Source of the DNA: Ceratobasidium sp. AG-K
Taxonomy: Eukaryota > Basidiomycota > Agaricomycetes > Cantharellales > Ceratobasidiaceae
Assembly (NCBI GenBank): GCA_037039685.1
Contig: JAWNGF010000001.1
Coordinates: 4,154,001-4,218,000, forward strand
Length of the DNA stretch: 64,000 nucleotides
Reading direction: 5' to 3'
Under the pieces are notes generated by a model. The model ran no database searches and was not told the origin of the DNA. It worked only from the letters and a program-made list of their open reading frames with translations. Each line of letters opens with the position of its first letter. Position 1 is the stretch's first letter. Below are positions 1 to 12,295 of this stretch, one piece after another. A program made the translations under genes and the position numbers.

Positions 1-1221
1 GTCGCCCCAGCGTTCGTAGTAGAAGCCACCCTTGGAGTCGAGGTGTTCAAAGTATTTCATGTAGGCCTCACCGCGCCAGAAGTTGAGGTCACCAATCTCG
101 AAGTTGGACCAGACTGAATGGTCGGCGTCAGTAGAGGCAGTGCGGCGACCGAAGCAAACGTACAATGGCAATTGTTGTAGCTCTCGCCGTTGTTATCCGA
201 AAGGAAGCCCATCGCGTTGTCCTTTGGCAAGTATTGAGGATTGGCCTTGATGAATTCTGTAAGAGTGCGCGAGCATTAGTCGGGCATAAAATGCGAAGTA
301 GTTAACTGACCCTTGGTGGCATCCCAAAGCGTAGGGATCGTCGCGGGGTACTCGTAGAGCGAGACAGTGAAGCCATAAACCTTCTTCCCGTCCTTCATGA
401 CCTTGAATGGATCGTAATCGAGATCGCAGAAGAACTTGACGTTGGGCCTAAGAGCGTGGAGGTTAGTGATGATCACAGTGTGAGACCTGATTCTAGACTA
501 ACTCGATGCGCCAGTAGTAGTCGTAGTTCTTGAGGAGCTCGTGCCTAAAGAAGAACTGGAAATAGAAATTAGCATGATATTCCGCAGTACATTTGGCCAA
601 CTTACTCCACTATTGAAGCGACACATGTTCCTATACGGGACACTGTGACCATAGATAACCTTCTCCTCAATCATCTTGAGGCGGGCTTTGGTCGCCTTCT
701 CCTCGTCAATCCAGTCGGGCTGGAACCAATGGTCATGCGGAATCTGGCCATAGAAGGTTTCGGACCCAACGACCTCGGTTGTCCATCTGAGCGTGAAGAG
801 TGAGCATTAGCAATAGTTGTTTAGGGCCCACCCACTTCTTGAATTCGTCACTGAACGGTTCCTCGTTCAAGAACACGTAAGGATACTTGTATTTCTTGTT
901 GAAACGGTCTTCCATCTGTTTGATGCTCTCCAAGATCCCCGCAAGGTCGCCATTTCGCGCGAGCACGACAAACGCAGCATTCACCCGCTCGGTGGTTTCG
1001 GGAGGCGAGGGCGGGATAGTTTCTTTATATGGTGGGCCAGATCCCCAGGCCTTCAAACGATTTATCGACGTCGCGTTCTTATAATCTTCGTGTGTTACCG
1101 AGAGCAAAAAGTGCAACGATATCTGGAGGTTTGAGTTAGCTATCAGCATGTACACGCGGCCATGATTGAGACTTACCACAATGCCAAACGCCAGAACGAC
1201 GTATCGCATTGGGGTCATCAT
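1..1221 (-). CDS. GT15 alpha-1,2-mannosyltransferase (KRE2/MNT1 family), 3' end outside window
   Basis: A type II Golgi glycosyltransferase of the KRE2/MNT1/KTR family, which adds alpha-1,2-mannose to O- and N-glycans. The ATG at 1221 opens a short cytoplasmic tail, then a hydrophobic anchor ([18 protein letters not shown]) interrupted by an intron with a GTAAGT donor and CTCCAG acceptor. Later exons carry family blocks: [66 protein letters not shown] and, near base 1, [19 protein letters not shown] followed by [17 protein letters not shown]. The last join (NCH-FWSNFEIG) was checked at codon level and keeps frame. The C-terminal end of the catalytic domain lies off the window. Acceptor mannan substrate is not readable from sequence. 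Family assignment is very secure; the exact paralogue is not. Confidence 0.93.
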
Positions 1222-1765
1222 CTTGGTGTACAAGAGCTGAGCCTCACAGAACTAGGGTATTTGAAGGTCGGAAGCAACGTGGGTCAGCAGCCTAGTAACG
1301 TGCTCGGCAACGAGGGCACTCACCAACTCCTCTCCCTGCGTTGGTGGTGGTAGAATACGTGTAGCAGCAAACAGCCCAAGACTTTGCCAGCGTTACTCTA
1401 ATATACAAGACTGGCAATCTGGGGAAGTTGTGGGTGATTGTCGTCGGTGTAACTGCGGTGGCTGCGGATCACCACGACGGCGCTAAATTTGACGGCGCTA
1501 ATTTGCCAATAGACTACGGTTGTATGCACTCGTGTCTACCCAACTTGGACGCGGATGAGCTTGAAGCGTCGAAGCAGGCCCGGGTGCACAGGATAATCCT
1601 AGACACTCGTCCTGACATAGTCTTGGATAATGCAGACATATGTCATGAGCTTTGGCAAGTCAACTGGACGCTTGTGTCATATTCAATTTGATCAATTGTT
1701 TTGACGACAAGCAGGAACTCCAATCACGCGCAGTAAAACGCCATGCAACCAAATGCTGTGCCCGT
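1222..1765. other. Intergenic region between GT15 start and BBE-type oxidoreductase stop
   Basis: About 540 bases holding the GT15 promoter and the 3' flank of the next minus-strand gene. Open frames here (for example plus-strand 1428-1691) show no recognisable motif or family similarity. I see no RNA gene or repeat. Confidence 0.5.
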
Positions 1766-3637
1766 TCACGAAAGTGTAATGGACTGAGGATAACGGAACA
1801 CATTTTGAGGATCAATGGCCCGCTTAATAGATACAAGTCTAGGGTAGTGGCTGCCATAGTACAGGAACTTCCATTGAGCGGGCGTCAACGATGGGTCAAC
1901 GTAGTTCGCGTCTAGTAATCCTGTTAGCAGAACTTCGACTAATTGACCAATAAACTCACAAGCTGCCTTTGGATTCGGTTCAAACGAGTCGGGTATACCA
2001 TTGGCAAAGGGGATACCATCAGGAGGAAGCACGAAGTAATCCAGGGCGGCCATTTCAAAGCATAAAAGGGCGTCGCGATGGGCAAACGCCGTAGAGTCTT
2101 TTGAATAGCTTGAGATTTTACCACCATACCCTATGCTTGACAGTTAGTTATCTACCAAAAGCACACAAGCCAACAACCTACGCATGATTTCCACAAACCA
2201 AGGCGACCGGACCTGTTTGCCCTTGCCACCCAGATACTCAAGGAGGCTTCCCCATTGGTCCCTTGACAAGGGCTTTTTTGTAAACAATGATTTGACGAAG
2301 ACTGGAACCGAGGGATCCGCTGTGTTTTGCGAAAGATTGCCGCTGAACGCGACCAGGCCATCATACCAGTTTAGCGCCTGAGCCGTCAGGTTTCCTGGGC
2401 TGAGTATAGTACTCCATTTGGATGTCAAATCATTAAATTCCGGCTGCGTCCCATAAAAAGCTCCACGAAACTGTTGGACGCTTTAGTATGCGCATATATC
2501 CATATTTTAGTTGACTTACAAACAGCTGGAGCGTATCCTCCGTTGCACCGCCCGATTGTCCAATGGTAGTGCTCATTGAGAGGGTGTTTGGTGCCGAGAG
2601 TGCAATATTCTGCCATTTTGCAAGCAGGTCGGCGATTTGTGGAGGCGTCAATGGAGTGGCGTTATATAGGACGTGGTATATAATGACCGACGGTGGTGCA
2701 GGAAGAGTTGCATAAGTCCACTGAGTAACTATCCCGTATGATGCGCCGGCACCACGCAAAGCCCAGAACAGGTCGGGGTTTTGCTTGGTTGACGCGGTAG
2801 CTATTGTGCCATTAGCGAGAACGACTTCGGCAGCAGTAATCCGGTCATGAAGCAGGCCAGCGAAACGAGAGAACGGACCAAAGCCACCGAATGCTGCATG
2901 ACCCTAGAGTGATGCATCAGCCTCAAAATGGAATTTCAGCTAGTGAGTGTGATAACGTACGCCTGATCCAACCTACAAAAGTGTCAACTCCGTCAAAGGG
3001 ACTTTTGGTAAACTTAAATCGCCACCTACACTAGGGCAGAGTCCATGTGGCAACGCTCTCTTTCCATTATCCCATATCTTTTGGGCCAGCTCCCCCAGTC
3101 TATTGCCCGTTTGGGCTACTGCAGTGCCCGAGGCATCGACCAACACTGACTTCATCTTGGCTAGGTCTATGACAAGGGAGCCATCTTGCCCACCCAGCTA
3201 TATGAATGATGCTAGTCAAATAAACCAGGCCTCGTCCAATGATTTGTTCACGTACGCTGAATGAGGCAGCCGAGTGGCCTCCCGAGCGAGCAACGACTGG
3301 TATACCGGATTTTGCTGCACACTTGACGAATTTTGATACCTCTTGGGACGTACTCCTAAAGGGCAGCTCAATCTAGTACCTATGTTGGATCAATGATGAC
3401 GAATACTTGCGGGAATACGATTGCCACCGGCCAGTAAGTCAACCTTGTATTATACTTTTCTAGAACGGACGTGTTGTACCTAGCACTCGATGGTGTAAGC
3501 AATGAGTCACTTGGGGTTCCCCTTTGTAAACATGCGATCAGAGCGTCGCGGTTTAAGCTGCTGGCGTCGAATGCTGAGACTGATGTCTGCTCGAACGCAA
3601 GTGCACCGAGGACGAAGGTCACAAATCCAAGCCACAT
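1766..3637 (-). CDS. FAD-linked oxidoreductase, berberine bridge enzyme-like, secreted
   Basis: Start at 3637 gives a hydrophobic N-terminus (MWLGFVTFVLGALAFEQT) that looks like a signal peptide. The FAD-binding PCMH domain follows: RSGGHSAASFS holds the histidine used for covalent 8-alpha FAD attachment, and LPHGLCPSVG holds the cysteine for the second, 6-S-cysteinyl bond. Both bicovalent flavin anchors are therefore present. Then come HAAFGGFGPFSR, LFWALRGAGASYGIVTQWTY, and a C-terminal BBE domain ending in PRLVSIKRAIDPQNVFRYP before the stop at 1766-1768. At least seven short introns split the gene. Members oxidise carbohydrates or alcohols, or act in secondary metabolism; the substrate cannot be predicted here. 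Length is typical of the family (about 480-500 residues). Confidence 0.9.
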
Positions 3638-4175
3638 GGTGCAAGTCGTTGTGGGACAGGCTTGACCTAGAGTGTTGAAAAGGATATTTAACTCTAGCCG
3701 GGAATAACTCGGTAGAAGCAAATCACGCAGTCTCAATGAATCCGCTCGGACATCATGGCGTGTATATGAACAGGTCTTGTGAGCGATGTTCGTCAAGGGC
3801 AGCAATTCCACAGGGCGATCACACAACTGATCTTTCTGATCTAGTAATGCAACGACGTACCGAGCAGAGGCTGACCGGATGCAAACACGTTCGTTAGTGG
3901 GTACCCATAAAGGACTTAGATGAAACCTACGAACGTTATCGTAAAGCCGCACATTCACACTATCGAAATCGAGGATATCGTCGTTCAAGAGGTTTGGTTA
4001 GAATCTCTTGATACTTTTGACCCTTACCGCTCCTTTACTTCTAATCTCCTGCCACTCGAAACACGAATGATCACCTAAATGTCGATCCTGAGACCGTGGA
4101 TATTTACGATTCGGATTGAACGCGCTGATTGTACTGCTCACATAGGCTCAAGCTCACTCACTGATGTTCTCTTAT
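3638..4175. other. Intergenic region upstream of BBE-type oxidoreductase
   Basis: This stretch separates two minus-strand genes and must hold the promoter of the oxidoreductase and the 3' flank of the GH92 gene. An open frame continues upstream of the oxidoreductase start to 3988, but it has no family-like residues and precedes the signal peptide, so I treat it as 5' flank. No repeat seen. Confidence 0.5.
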
Positions 4176-7100
4176 TTAGTATTCAATAGTACAGTTGCGA
4201 TAGAACATTTGCGCCGTCGAAATCGAGGGAGGCAATTCACCAGAATCCCAAGCTACCGCGTTAGGTCCCATTGTAAATTCAAGCGTTCCTCCGTTAACGA
4301 TTTCATCGTGCCGAATGAAGGACCGATTAATTGGCTTTCCGTTAATTTTGACACTTTGGACGTCTAAGTTTCTTGGTCAATGAGGGGTAGGTGGCAATGT
4401 GCAATAGGACTCACAGATATTCGTAGGACCCAGCGAAGGTGCTCTAATTCGTAGATACGTTTTACTTTCATAGGATTTCGCATTCGGGTTAGTTGTGCCG
4501 AGACGGATATCAACCGCCCGAAAGAAAGGTGCGGATAAAAGATAGATTGGTTGGGAGCTAACTGGATAGAGTCTGCAAGCGAAAATAATAAGTCGTTGAG
4601 AATGTGAGGAGTAGTTATATTCACCCCAGTAGATTCCAGAGCAACCAAGTTGCCATTGCACCGGCGTCTAATTTTCATTAGCACATTCAAACAGTAGGTT
4701 GACTACCGGAGCCTACCTTGATTTCCAGGGATTCCAGATCGCTTCAGTGAATAATCTCTCGAATGCATACCGCCTCAGCCTATGGACGACAAGGCAGTTC
4801 AACGAGCGACTTACACTTGTTCACAATGTACCTCGTTTTCTCGACCGTTTTGTATTGTTTTCCATTTATATAATTATAGAGGAAAGGTGTCTGGAAAGAA
4901 GGTTCGTTCCCGGGGTTGAACAAAGCTCTATGAAGTATTGAGTACAACGACACATGCCCTATATGTGATGCAACTCACGTTCCAGCTGTATTGGCAGGTC
5001 CAGCTCCAACAGAGAAGCCCTCAATGAAAGAGGCATCAAGACGGCGTTCAAACGCCTCAGGTCCACCCATAAGTTTGATCAATGCAGCCGTGTCGTGAGG
5101 AACGTTGAAGCTGCCGCGAGTTTGGTGAGCTGAGCCACACATTACGTCTTTGCGAAAACAAACGATACCTATACTCCCATATCAACCCTTCGTAGGTGAG
5201 CTGCAAGATAATAGTCAATACAAGGATCTAGTGATACACAAGCGTTGGACAGACATCACTCCAAGAGCACCCTCCGCAATTGGTTACGTTCACGGAAGCG
5301 TCAAATGTGCCTTGCGCATTCTTACTTCCAAAGAAACCCGTATGAGTGCCTAGCCCAGCGGGACCCAAGTCCACCGTGGCGTTTGGATTCCAAACTAGAC
5401 CAATATTAATAGAGGTGCGTAAGACTTCGCAATTCACGCCTAAATTGCTCACAGTTTTTCCAGTTGCTGTATGCGCAAGAAATCTCTGGTTAAGACGTCA
5501 AGAATTGCTTATTCGACACTCACTTGGCCCGTTTCAGGTACCTCTCAGCATCCTTCTTCGACCCAAGCTTTTTCGCAAGCAAATACGCAGCGTAATCATT
5601 TTGTGCGTATTCTACGCCCTTTGAAACCGAACGGGAATAGGCTGTGGTAATGTATCCTAGCGAAATCCAATCGGGTAGCGCATTCCTGCCCGGGATTTAG
5701 CAGATTCTTCCACAATATCTAGGTTAGAATGACCCACCTTCCTCTTTGGTTCCACCGTCAAACGCGTTGAAATCAATATTGCGCCGTGGAGTGACATCTG
5801 CGTCTTTTTGCTGCAACAGGGCATCGTCAGCTTTAGCTAGCATACACACTTATACAACCTATGAGAACTCACTACACCCTTGTATGCATCATTCCAATTG
5901 ATGCTTTTAACCTTATCCAACCCTTTGACATATGCGTCGGCCAACACATTATCTGCATCCGAGCCTCCCTATAGTTTAGGTCAAATCACAACTGGGATAC
6001 GACAAAAGAATATATGAGGCTCACCTGGGTACGACCATTCTGGTTTCCACTGAATCCGTGGTTTTAGCCAGTATCCAACGCTTGTTTCCAACCATAATCG
6101 ACCTACCTTCGGCCGTCTGGGAGGTATCCATCGAATCGCCTAAGCGTACTTGTTAGGCTTTAATATGAACAAATATCTCGGACTTACCATGTGTCAATCA
6201 ACGATCTCAGCATATCTACATACCGGTTCGTGTAGACGAGGTGGTAAAACGGAGTGGTGCAGCGGAATACTGAGTGTTGTCAGTTATACCAGTGGCCAAT
6301 TTGGCTTCGCAACTCACTGTCCCACATCTATAGATTATAACATTGTTGTAAGGTAAGGCAGCTAGTTTAACCCGGACGCTTATCTTACCGTGTACCAATC
6401 ATCATAGTATGGCTCATTCGACTTCCATTTGCCTGGGTTCTCACCAGTTCTGTCTGTGGGCATGAGGGCCGTGCCGTCTAGGTGGCTCCATAATCAGTGG
6501 GATATTAATTCGGGAGTTCGCAACTTACAGAGATGTGTGTAGAGTAAACCCAATAGTGTGTCGTTTGTGGGGCCGTTATCTGAAGGGATGGTAATAGAGG
6601 AAAGAATCTCTCTTCGGCACATGATTCAGCAGCGATTTACGAAGATCCATGCAAGAATTTTACCTGTTCCAGATGTCTTTGGCTGACTCCACGGTAGTGT
6701 TAAAACTCTTACTCCACGGCACTTCGTCCTTGATAAATTGGCACCTGCTCGATACAATAGGTTAACGTTCAACTGGCTCTGGAGCTCTGGACGTACGCCT
6801 TCTGAGTGCTTATGAAACTCACGCCCACCCGAGTTTCAATCTCAAGCCCCGAAGGCGACTGAAACTCCCACGACAAAAGGGTCCCGATTGCGAGATTATC
6901 TGACGCATACACCTCGTAGTACGGAGACAATGTCGGCGCAGATGTCGGTGGGACAAGGTGGTTATATGGGGTCCAGAATGTTCGCGCCCTTGTCGCTGGC
7001 TTCGAGAAGTTTCCGCAAAAAACTACCCATAAACTCGAGTGAAAAGTGTAATGAGGTAGTAATAAGGGTTGGACATACAAATTTGCCACGCTTCGCCGTG

Positions 7101-8024
7101 GTTCCATCCCAAGTCGTACCATGCGCTTCCGCTGTACCCACGTCCCTCTGGATCAACAGCTAATTCGCCTTTGACGTAGCGTTGTGCAATATATCCACCA
7201 CCTCCAGAGGGAAGTGCGTGGGCAAGGTCGATAAGGATGTGGGCCGTGTTGTTTGTTGACGGAGGGAATGTATAATGCAGTATTCCAGTATGTTGAGTGG
7301 CAGTCAGCTATTAGTGCCAGTAAGATACTCTAAACAAGGGCTGTGACCAAAGTATACGTACTTCAGTCTTTATTCCAGTTGTTTGAAATGTAGTTTGAAA
7401 GTATCCCACTTGAGCAACCTGGATGAAAGTCAATAGAGCTACGACCAACAGCTCACAAGCGTACCTCGCTTGTGCGATTCGTCAAGTAGGTCCTGTTATC
7501 TGCGACGTTGATACCTTGCGCTTCAAGCGATCCAAGCAAGGGCATTTGCGAGACTACCCCATATTTCGGCTCTAGCCGCCATCCAGTGTCGGTACATAAC
7601 CAATACAATATAAACCTGTGCTTACGTCCTCCAGTGCCGCTTGTGTGTAATAAAGAGAATCCAGTTGCGTTTCCTCGGGGAGTATAACCGCTATTCGCGC
7701 TGGATATTCCACCCTGATCCAGATTGAGAACCGAAGTATCAATTCCGAGCTTAACTTGGCCAAAGGGAACTGCTACGCCCTGTGCATGTAGTTAAAGGGT
7801 GTGCTTTGGGCTAGAATGTAGGATACACACGGAAACATGTTCCCGCCTCCAAGACTGCTCTATTTTATTGGTCAGCAAGGACTGACTCGTGGGAAACATA
7901 TGTCTTACTCCGGGTATAGCACCTTCCGTCCCAACTAGGGGGTCTACATACTCCGTAAAGTCAACAGCCCCAGAAACATAAACTATTGTCAAAAGAGCAA
8001 CACTAGCGAGTCGAACCAACTCAT
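4176..8024 (-). CDS. GH92 alpha-1,2-mannosidase, secreted
   Basis: A large exo-acting alpha-mannosidase of glycoside hydrolase family 92, split by many short introns. Family blocks in order: DFTEYVDPLVGTEGAIPG after a hydrophobic leader, a region with LNLDQGGISSANSGYT-like sequence, GFFGSKNAQGTFD followed by NCGGCSWSDV (5228-5400), NVPHDTAALIKLMGG (about 5040-5110), and GNEPSFQTPFLYNYING (about 4860-4920), matching the GNEP motif near the calcium-dependent active site. The C-terminus reads INGKPINRSFIRHDEIVNGG and ends at TAA (4176-4178). These enzymes trim mannose from fungal or host glycans outside the cell. The N-terminus is odd: the leader frame (VRLASVALLTIVYVSGA) has no ATG. The nearest ATG (8024) is one base out of frame, so the start contains a frameshift, a sequence error or a missed exon. 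Confidence 0.9.
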
Positions 8025-8297
8025 GTTCGAGTTTTCGCCTTGCAGACCCAAGTTCGGTTCGGTCAAGCAGGGGAATCTCAAGACGAAAATGAGTTTATAT
8101 TGGCCACTGCGCCATCACGTCACATGCACAACTCCATGCGCCCAGAAGACGCACGAAATTTGCCTCTAAAGCCGGCCGCGGAGCACGCCGCAAACAAGGA
8201 AAGTCCACCGGCGCTAAAGGTAAACACCGGCATCAAAAGAAGCTCTCATTTAGCACAGCCACCCACACCAAATATTCATTTCCAACTCTTGCCCACC
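8025..8297. promoter_or_regulatory. Shared divergent promoter of GH92 gene and HIS3, with TCACGTCA element
   Basis: Only 273 bases separate the GH92 start from the HIS3 ATG on the other strand, so both promoters must lie here. A TCACGTCA sequence (8115-8122) resembles a bZIP/CRE-type site. Fungal amino-acid genes are commonly bZIP-controlled, but the usual general-control site is TGACTCA, so this is only suggestive. Confidence 0.4.
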
Positions 8298-9126
8298 ATG
8301 TCTGTTCGCACCGCAACTGTTCAACGGAAAACAAGCGAAACAGAGATTGAAGTCACTATTGAGCTCGACAAGAACCCTGGTTTGACGAAACAGGTTATTG
8401 ATGTTTCGACCGGGATCGGGTTTCTTGACCATGTGCGTTCATTTTGAGTCGTATGTAGTTTGTTCACTCAAGTCGGAAACCGGTGCAGATGTACACTGCT
8501 CTGGCGAAACATGGTCATATGAGCCTTACTATGAAATGCAAGGGGGACCTGTGGATCGACGACCACCATACTGCAGATGAGTAATTCAGACTTGCTGGTT
8601 CGCTGAGATAGTTTAGCTTATCTCGCTCCGAAATTACAGGACAGCGCCCTCGCTCTCGGGCAAGCATTTCACGAAGCCCTAGGCGAAGTCAGAGGAATCA
8701 GAAGATATGGAACAGGTTTTGCTCCACTTGATGAAGTATGGTTTGCCTCCTTGCTTTTTCATTCACCTTTAACATATATGAATCCCAGGCCCTCTCGCGG
8801 GTGGTAGTCGACATATCCTCCCGACCCTACTGCGTGACAGATCTTGGACTCAAGCGCGAAAAGATCGGAGATCTCTCATGCGAAATGATTCCACACGTAT
8901 TCCATTCATTTGCCATGGCCGCTGGGCTTACTTTGCACGTCGATTGTTTGCGGGGGAGAATGATCACCATAGGTATGTCGGACATATTCGGATATATGCG
9001 TTTCTTGGAGTAACGACTGTGCTGGGAAGGTCCGAATCGGCATTTAAAGCATTGGCCCTCGCCCTCCGCGAGGCAACTGAGAGAACAGGAGGGAACGATG
9101 TCCCTAGTACAAAGGGGGTGCTATAA
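8298..9126 (+). CDS. HIS3: Imidazoleglycerol-phosphate dehydratase
   Basis: Catalyses dehydration of imidazole glycerol phosphate in histidine biosynthesis. The start [17 protein letters not shown] is preceded by ACC. The manganese-binding histidine motifs are intact: [14 protein letters not shown] across intron 1 (8433-8488), then DDHHTA, and in the second repeat-like half [15 protein letters not shown] and GENDHHR. The protein ends [14 protein letters not shown]...KGVL. Four introns; the last join gives [15 protein letters not shown]. About 210 residues, normal for the monofunctional fungal enzyme. Anomaly: intron 2 should begin just after HHTA(D/E) near 8576-8581, but no GT donor there preserves the frame, so a non-canonical donor or a small sequence error is likely. 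Identity is certain. Confidence 0.96.
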
Positions 9127-9397
9127 TTGTTGACTGGATGTTTGGATTGTAGAATAGATGCCACTTGTTCTGAGGATCTGAGCCACGAGCCCACGAACTA
9201 TTGTGCCCGAGTACACGCAAGAAGCTGGATGAGATGGATGAATAGATTCGAAATGATAACACTACTATACATATACAAGGGATCTCTACTAGTTATACAG
9301 ATCGATAGCGACAACAATGATAACGTGAAAGAATGAGTGTGGATTTGACCAAACATTTCAGTAACAACAATTAACCGGGGGACGAAGAATGAGAGAA

Positions 9398-11791
9398 TCA
9401 TAGAGCACGGACGCGAAGGGGGAGGCGGAAACCTGGACGAACAAAAGAGTTAGCAATGACACAAGCTTATTGTCCAAGGGAGACTAACCATTCTCCCATT
9501 CGTCGTCCACATATGGTCGAGTGACCATCATGTTATGGGGTTGGATCTTCTTGAATTCTTCGAATTCAAACGAAGAGGCGACATATGCGAGCATGGTTTT
9601 TACTTCAGCAATGGCAAAGCGAGAGGCGGGGCAGGACTGCTCATTCGCGTCAGTAGGGTTCTGGCGCGGTATGAAGAGTCGAACTTACGTGAGGTCCAAC
9701 AGAAAATGTCATCAATCCCGAGAAGATGCCAATGTTGTTCTTTGCAGCGGGAGGGAGATCCAGCCACCTATCAGGACTAAAATTGAACATGAATCAGTAT
9801 CCGGCTCGAGCTCTAAACCGACGGGAGCTTACTTGAACTCGAATCCATCCTCACCCCAGACGTCCCTGCAGGTGTTCAACACCTCCATCTGCGGATGGAT
9901 CAATTCGCCCTTGCGGATCTTGATACCCGTACGCTGGACTCCATCGGCTCCGATACCGGTAACGATCGCGCGCGAGACCGAGCCATCAAGCATAGTGGGG
10001 ATAGCATCGGGGCTGACAGGGAGTATGTCGTCGTGCTCTGCGACGCGGAGTGTGCTGTGCACTGGTGGGTGCAGACGGACGACCTCGCGCACTACACGAT
10101 CCAACATCGGGAGCGCATCGATGGCAGAGAAGACCGCGATGGGGTCGGCAGGGCCAAGGTCAAAGTCGACACCCGAGTCGCTACCGAACTCGTGTTGCTC
10201 GGTGCTATGCTCGTTGAGGCCGAGGGGCTTCAGTTCTGCTCGGAGAGCCTTTTGAACCTCGGGGTGGCGGGCGAGTTCGTACAATGCCCAGACGATGACA
10301 AGGCTTGTCGTATCGGCGCCACCAAACATGAACGAGTCGATTTGGGCGAGGAGTTGTTCGTCGGTGAGGCGTTCTTCCGGGGTTGCCTTGGAGTTGGCCC
10401 GCAAAAGGAGACCGAGGATGGACTTGCTGTCTCCCTCGGGGGTAAGGATCCGGCGCTGCTCAAGTAACATCTTGCTCATGTTCTGCACCTTTAGGCCGCT
10501 GGCAGCAGCCATTTTTGAATTCTCGGTTGGCTGAAATTCGAAGTAAATCAGCTTCAGAACCGTTTCCAAATTTGGAAATTAGACTATAGACTAACCAAAA
10601 TTCGCTCAAGCCAAGGGATCAGCAGGCAGAGGTTATCCCGGGGGCTCATGTTGCGGGTCGCGTGGTGCAGGCGCATATACGCGGCAAACAGCTCGTTGGT
10701 ATCGTCACGGAGCGAGTTGAATGAATATCCAAACGCTGCCAGGCCGACAACGTCGAATGCAGCCCGGGCAAACCAGTTGTGCACATCGATAAGCGGGGCG
10801 CCTTTCTCGTCAAACTCGATCCCAGGTGCAGCCTCGACTGGCTCGGAGAGGGCCGAGCGCCAATGTTCGCACACCTCGCTCGCTTTACGGGTAAAGACCG
10901 CCGCGTGGCTCTTTACCGTGGAGGGGGCAAATGCCGGGAGGATGATTTTGCGGAGGCGGTGATGGTATGGGCCTTCAGCGACGCTGACGGCGTTTTGATT
11001 CGTGTCGCCCCCGGTAAGTTTGGAGATGATACGGCGCATCGGCCAGGGTTTGGTATATCGGTCGGCCTCTTGGTTTAGGCTGTGGGTGGCACCGTCGTTA
11101 GTTCAGAATGAGTGGCAAAGCAGGATCGAACTTGCATGTAATTGATGGTCACGGGGTCATAGGATATGAGCCGGTCGTCCATCTAGAAGAAATGTCAGTG
11201 CCTGTGGGACATGAGCGAAGAAAACAACGAACATAGCCGTATCCCTGTAGACAGTGTCAGCGCTGCTAGCAAGAGCGAGAATGCTGGAAACTTACCTGAG
11301 CACGAATGTTGCGTCCGTACTTCTTCTTGAGACGCTCGTTGAATTCATGCGACGTTTCCGCACTATTCGGGAGTCAGATTCGAGTTGAAAGGGGACTGAA
11401 ACCGTACTCACTCGCACATAATACTGAGGTCACATACGAAAGCACCCCTGCGCTTAGGACCGGGGAGGAGTCGCAAATACGACCTGCATGGATGTAGGAC
11501 GAAAAAGTTGAAGACCGCGGGTCCGAAGCAGACGAGCCCGATACAGGCCACTCCGGCTACGGTGTAGGCAGTAAACCGCAGGGCTTGTCCGGTGAGCGCA
11601 ACAGGTTGAGCGCGACTTCCATGGGAGTGAGTTCCATAGAGAGATGAATGAAGGATTGTTTGTCCGACCACGAGCCTGCGGTGATGCGAGTTGGAGCTGT
11701 ACAAGATGAGAAGAGTACAGCAGCCGGCGGTGGTGGGGGGATTATTAGAGGTTCTCGCAGGCAAGGTCCAAGTGCGCTTATAGCAACACAC
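9398..11791 (-). CDS. Cytochrome P450 monooxygenase
   Basis: Membrane-bound haem-thiolate monooxygenase. The N-terminal part has a hydrophobic segment (YTVAGVACIGLVCFGPAVF) followed by the proline hinge LRLLPGPKRRG. Domain landmarks: helix I FGGADTTS, helix K EVVR in REVVRLHPPVHSTLR, a PDRW segment in place of PERF, and the haem loop FSVGPHSCPASRFAIAE, which keeps F..G, the cysteine ligand and the downstream RFA across an intron. The last exon, joined by an intron at the NG codon pair, reads NGFRLPLRVRAL before TGA (9398-9400). The ATG at 11791 is a guess: it opens an unusual 70-residue leader, and a shorter start with an extra intron is possible. Substrate unknown. Stands alone, with no biosynthetic cluster around it. 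Confidence 0.9.
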
Positions 11792-12295
11792 AGCGGGTGA
11801 GACACCGACACGATCAATTTGGCCACTGCCTGGCCCAAGCCATATAAAACCCCTTCATGATAATAGATCTAAGACATTCTCCAAGACAATAACCGATTGG
11901 TGATTTGTTTGGGCCAATTTGCTTTCGAGCGATCGGTTTTTGTCGGCGTTTGATCGGAGATGTTTCCACCCCTCATCCAGGCGGCCATTGTAAACAGTGC
12001 GGCATTGTGTTTACGCTTCTGTTCCTCGGTCACAAACAAACGCAAATGTTAGATGACGCTAACTGTACATGGCCAACGACACAACAGTCAATATTGAAGA
12101 GTCCTACAGACAATAAACAAAACATGTCGATATCACAAGTGGAATCAAGCGAGTGTGTGGGTAAATGCGTATGTACAAAAGTGAGAGTCTAGTAATAAGC
12201 CAGAGTAGAGTAGATGCAACCAAATTAACCTACGCGGTATGAGTCCCAGGACTTTTGCGCGACCGAATAACTCACCTAAACCCGAATTTAAACGC
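11792..12295. other. Intergenic region, P450 upstream
   Basis: About 500 bases of moderate AT content between two minus-strand genes. It should include the P450 promoter and the 3' flank of the membrane protein gene. I see no gene, RNA or repeat. Confidence 0.5.

Noticed and set aside
3380..3988. Longer N-terminal extension of the BBE-type oxidoreductase
   Set aside because: The downstream Met at 3637 begins a clear signal peptide; the extension has no features and would place the signal inside the protein.
9521..10467. Two long plus-strand frames across the P450
   Set aside because: Antisense shadows of a high-GC exon whose minus-strand product has helix I, ExxR and haem motifs.
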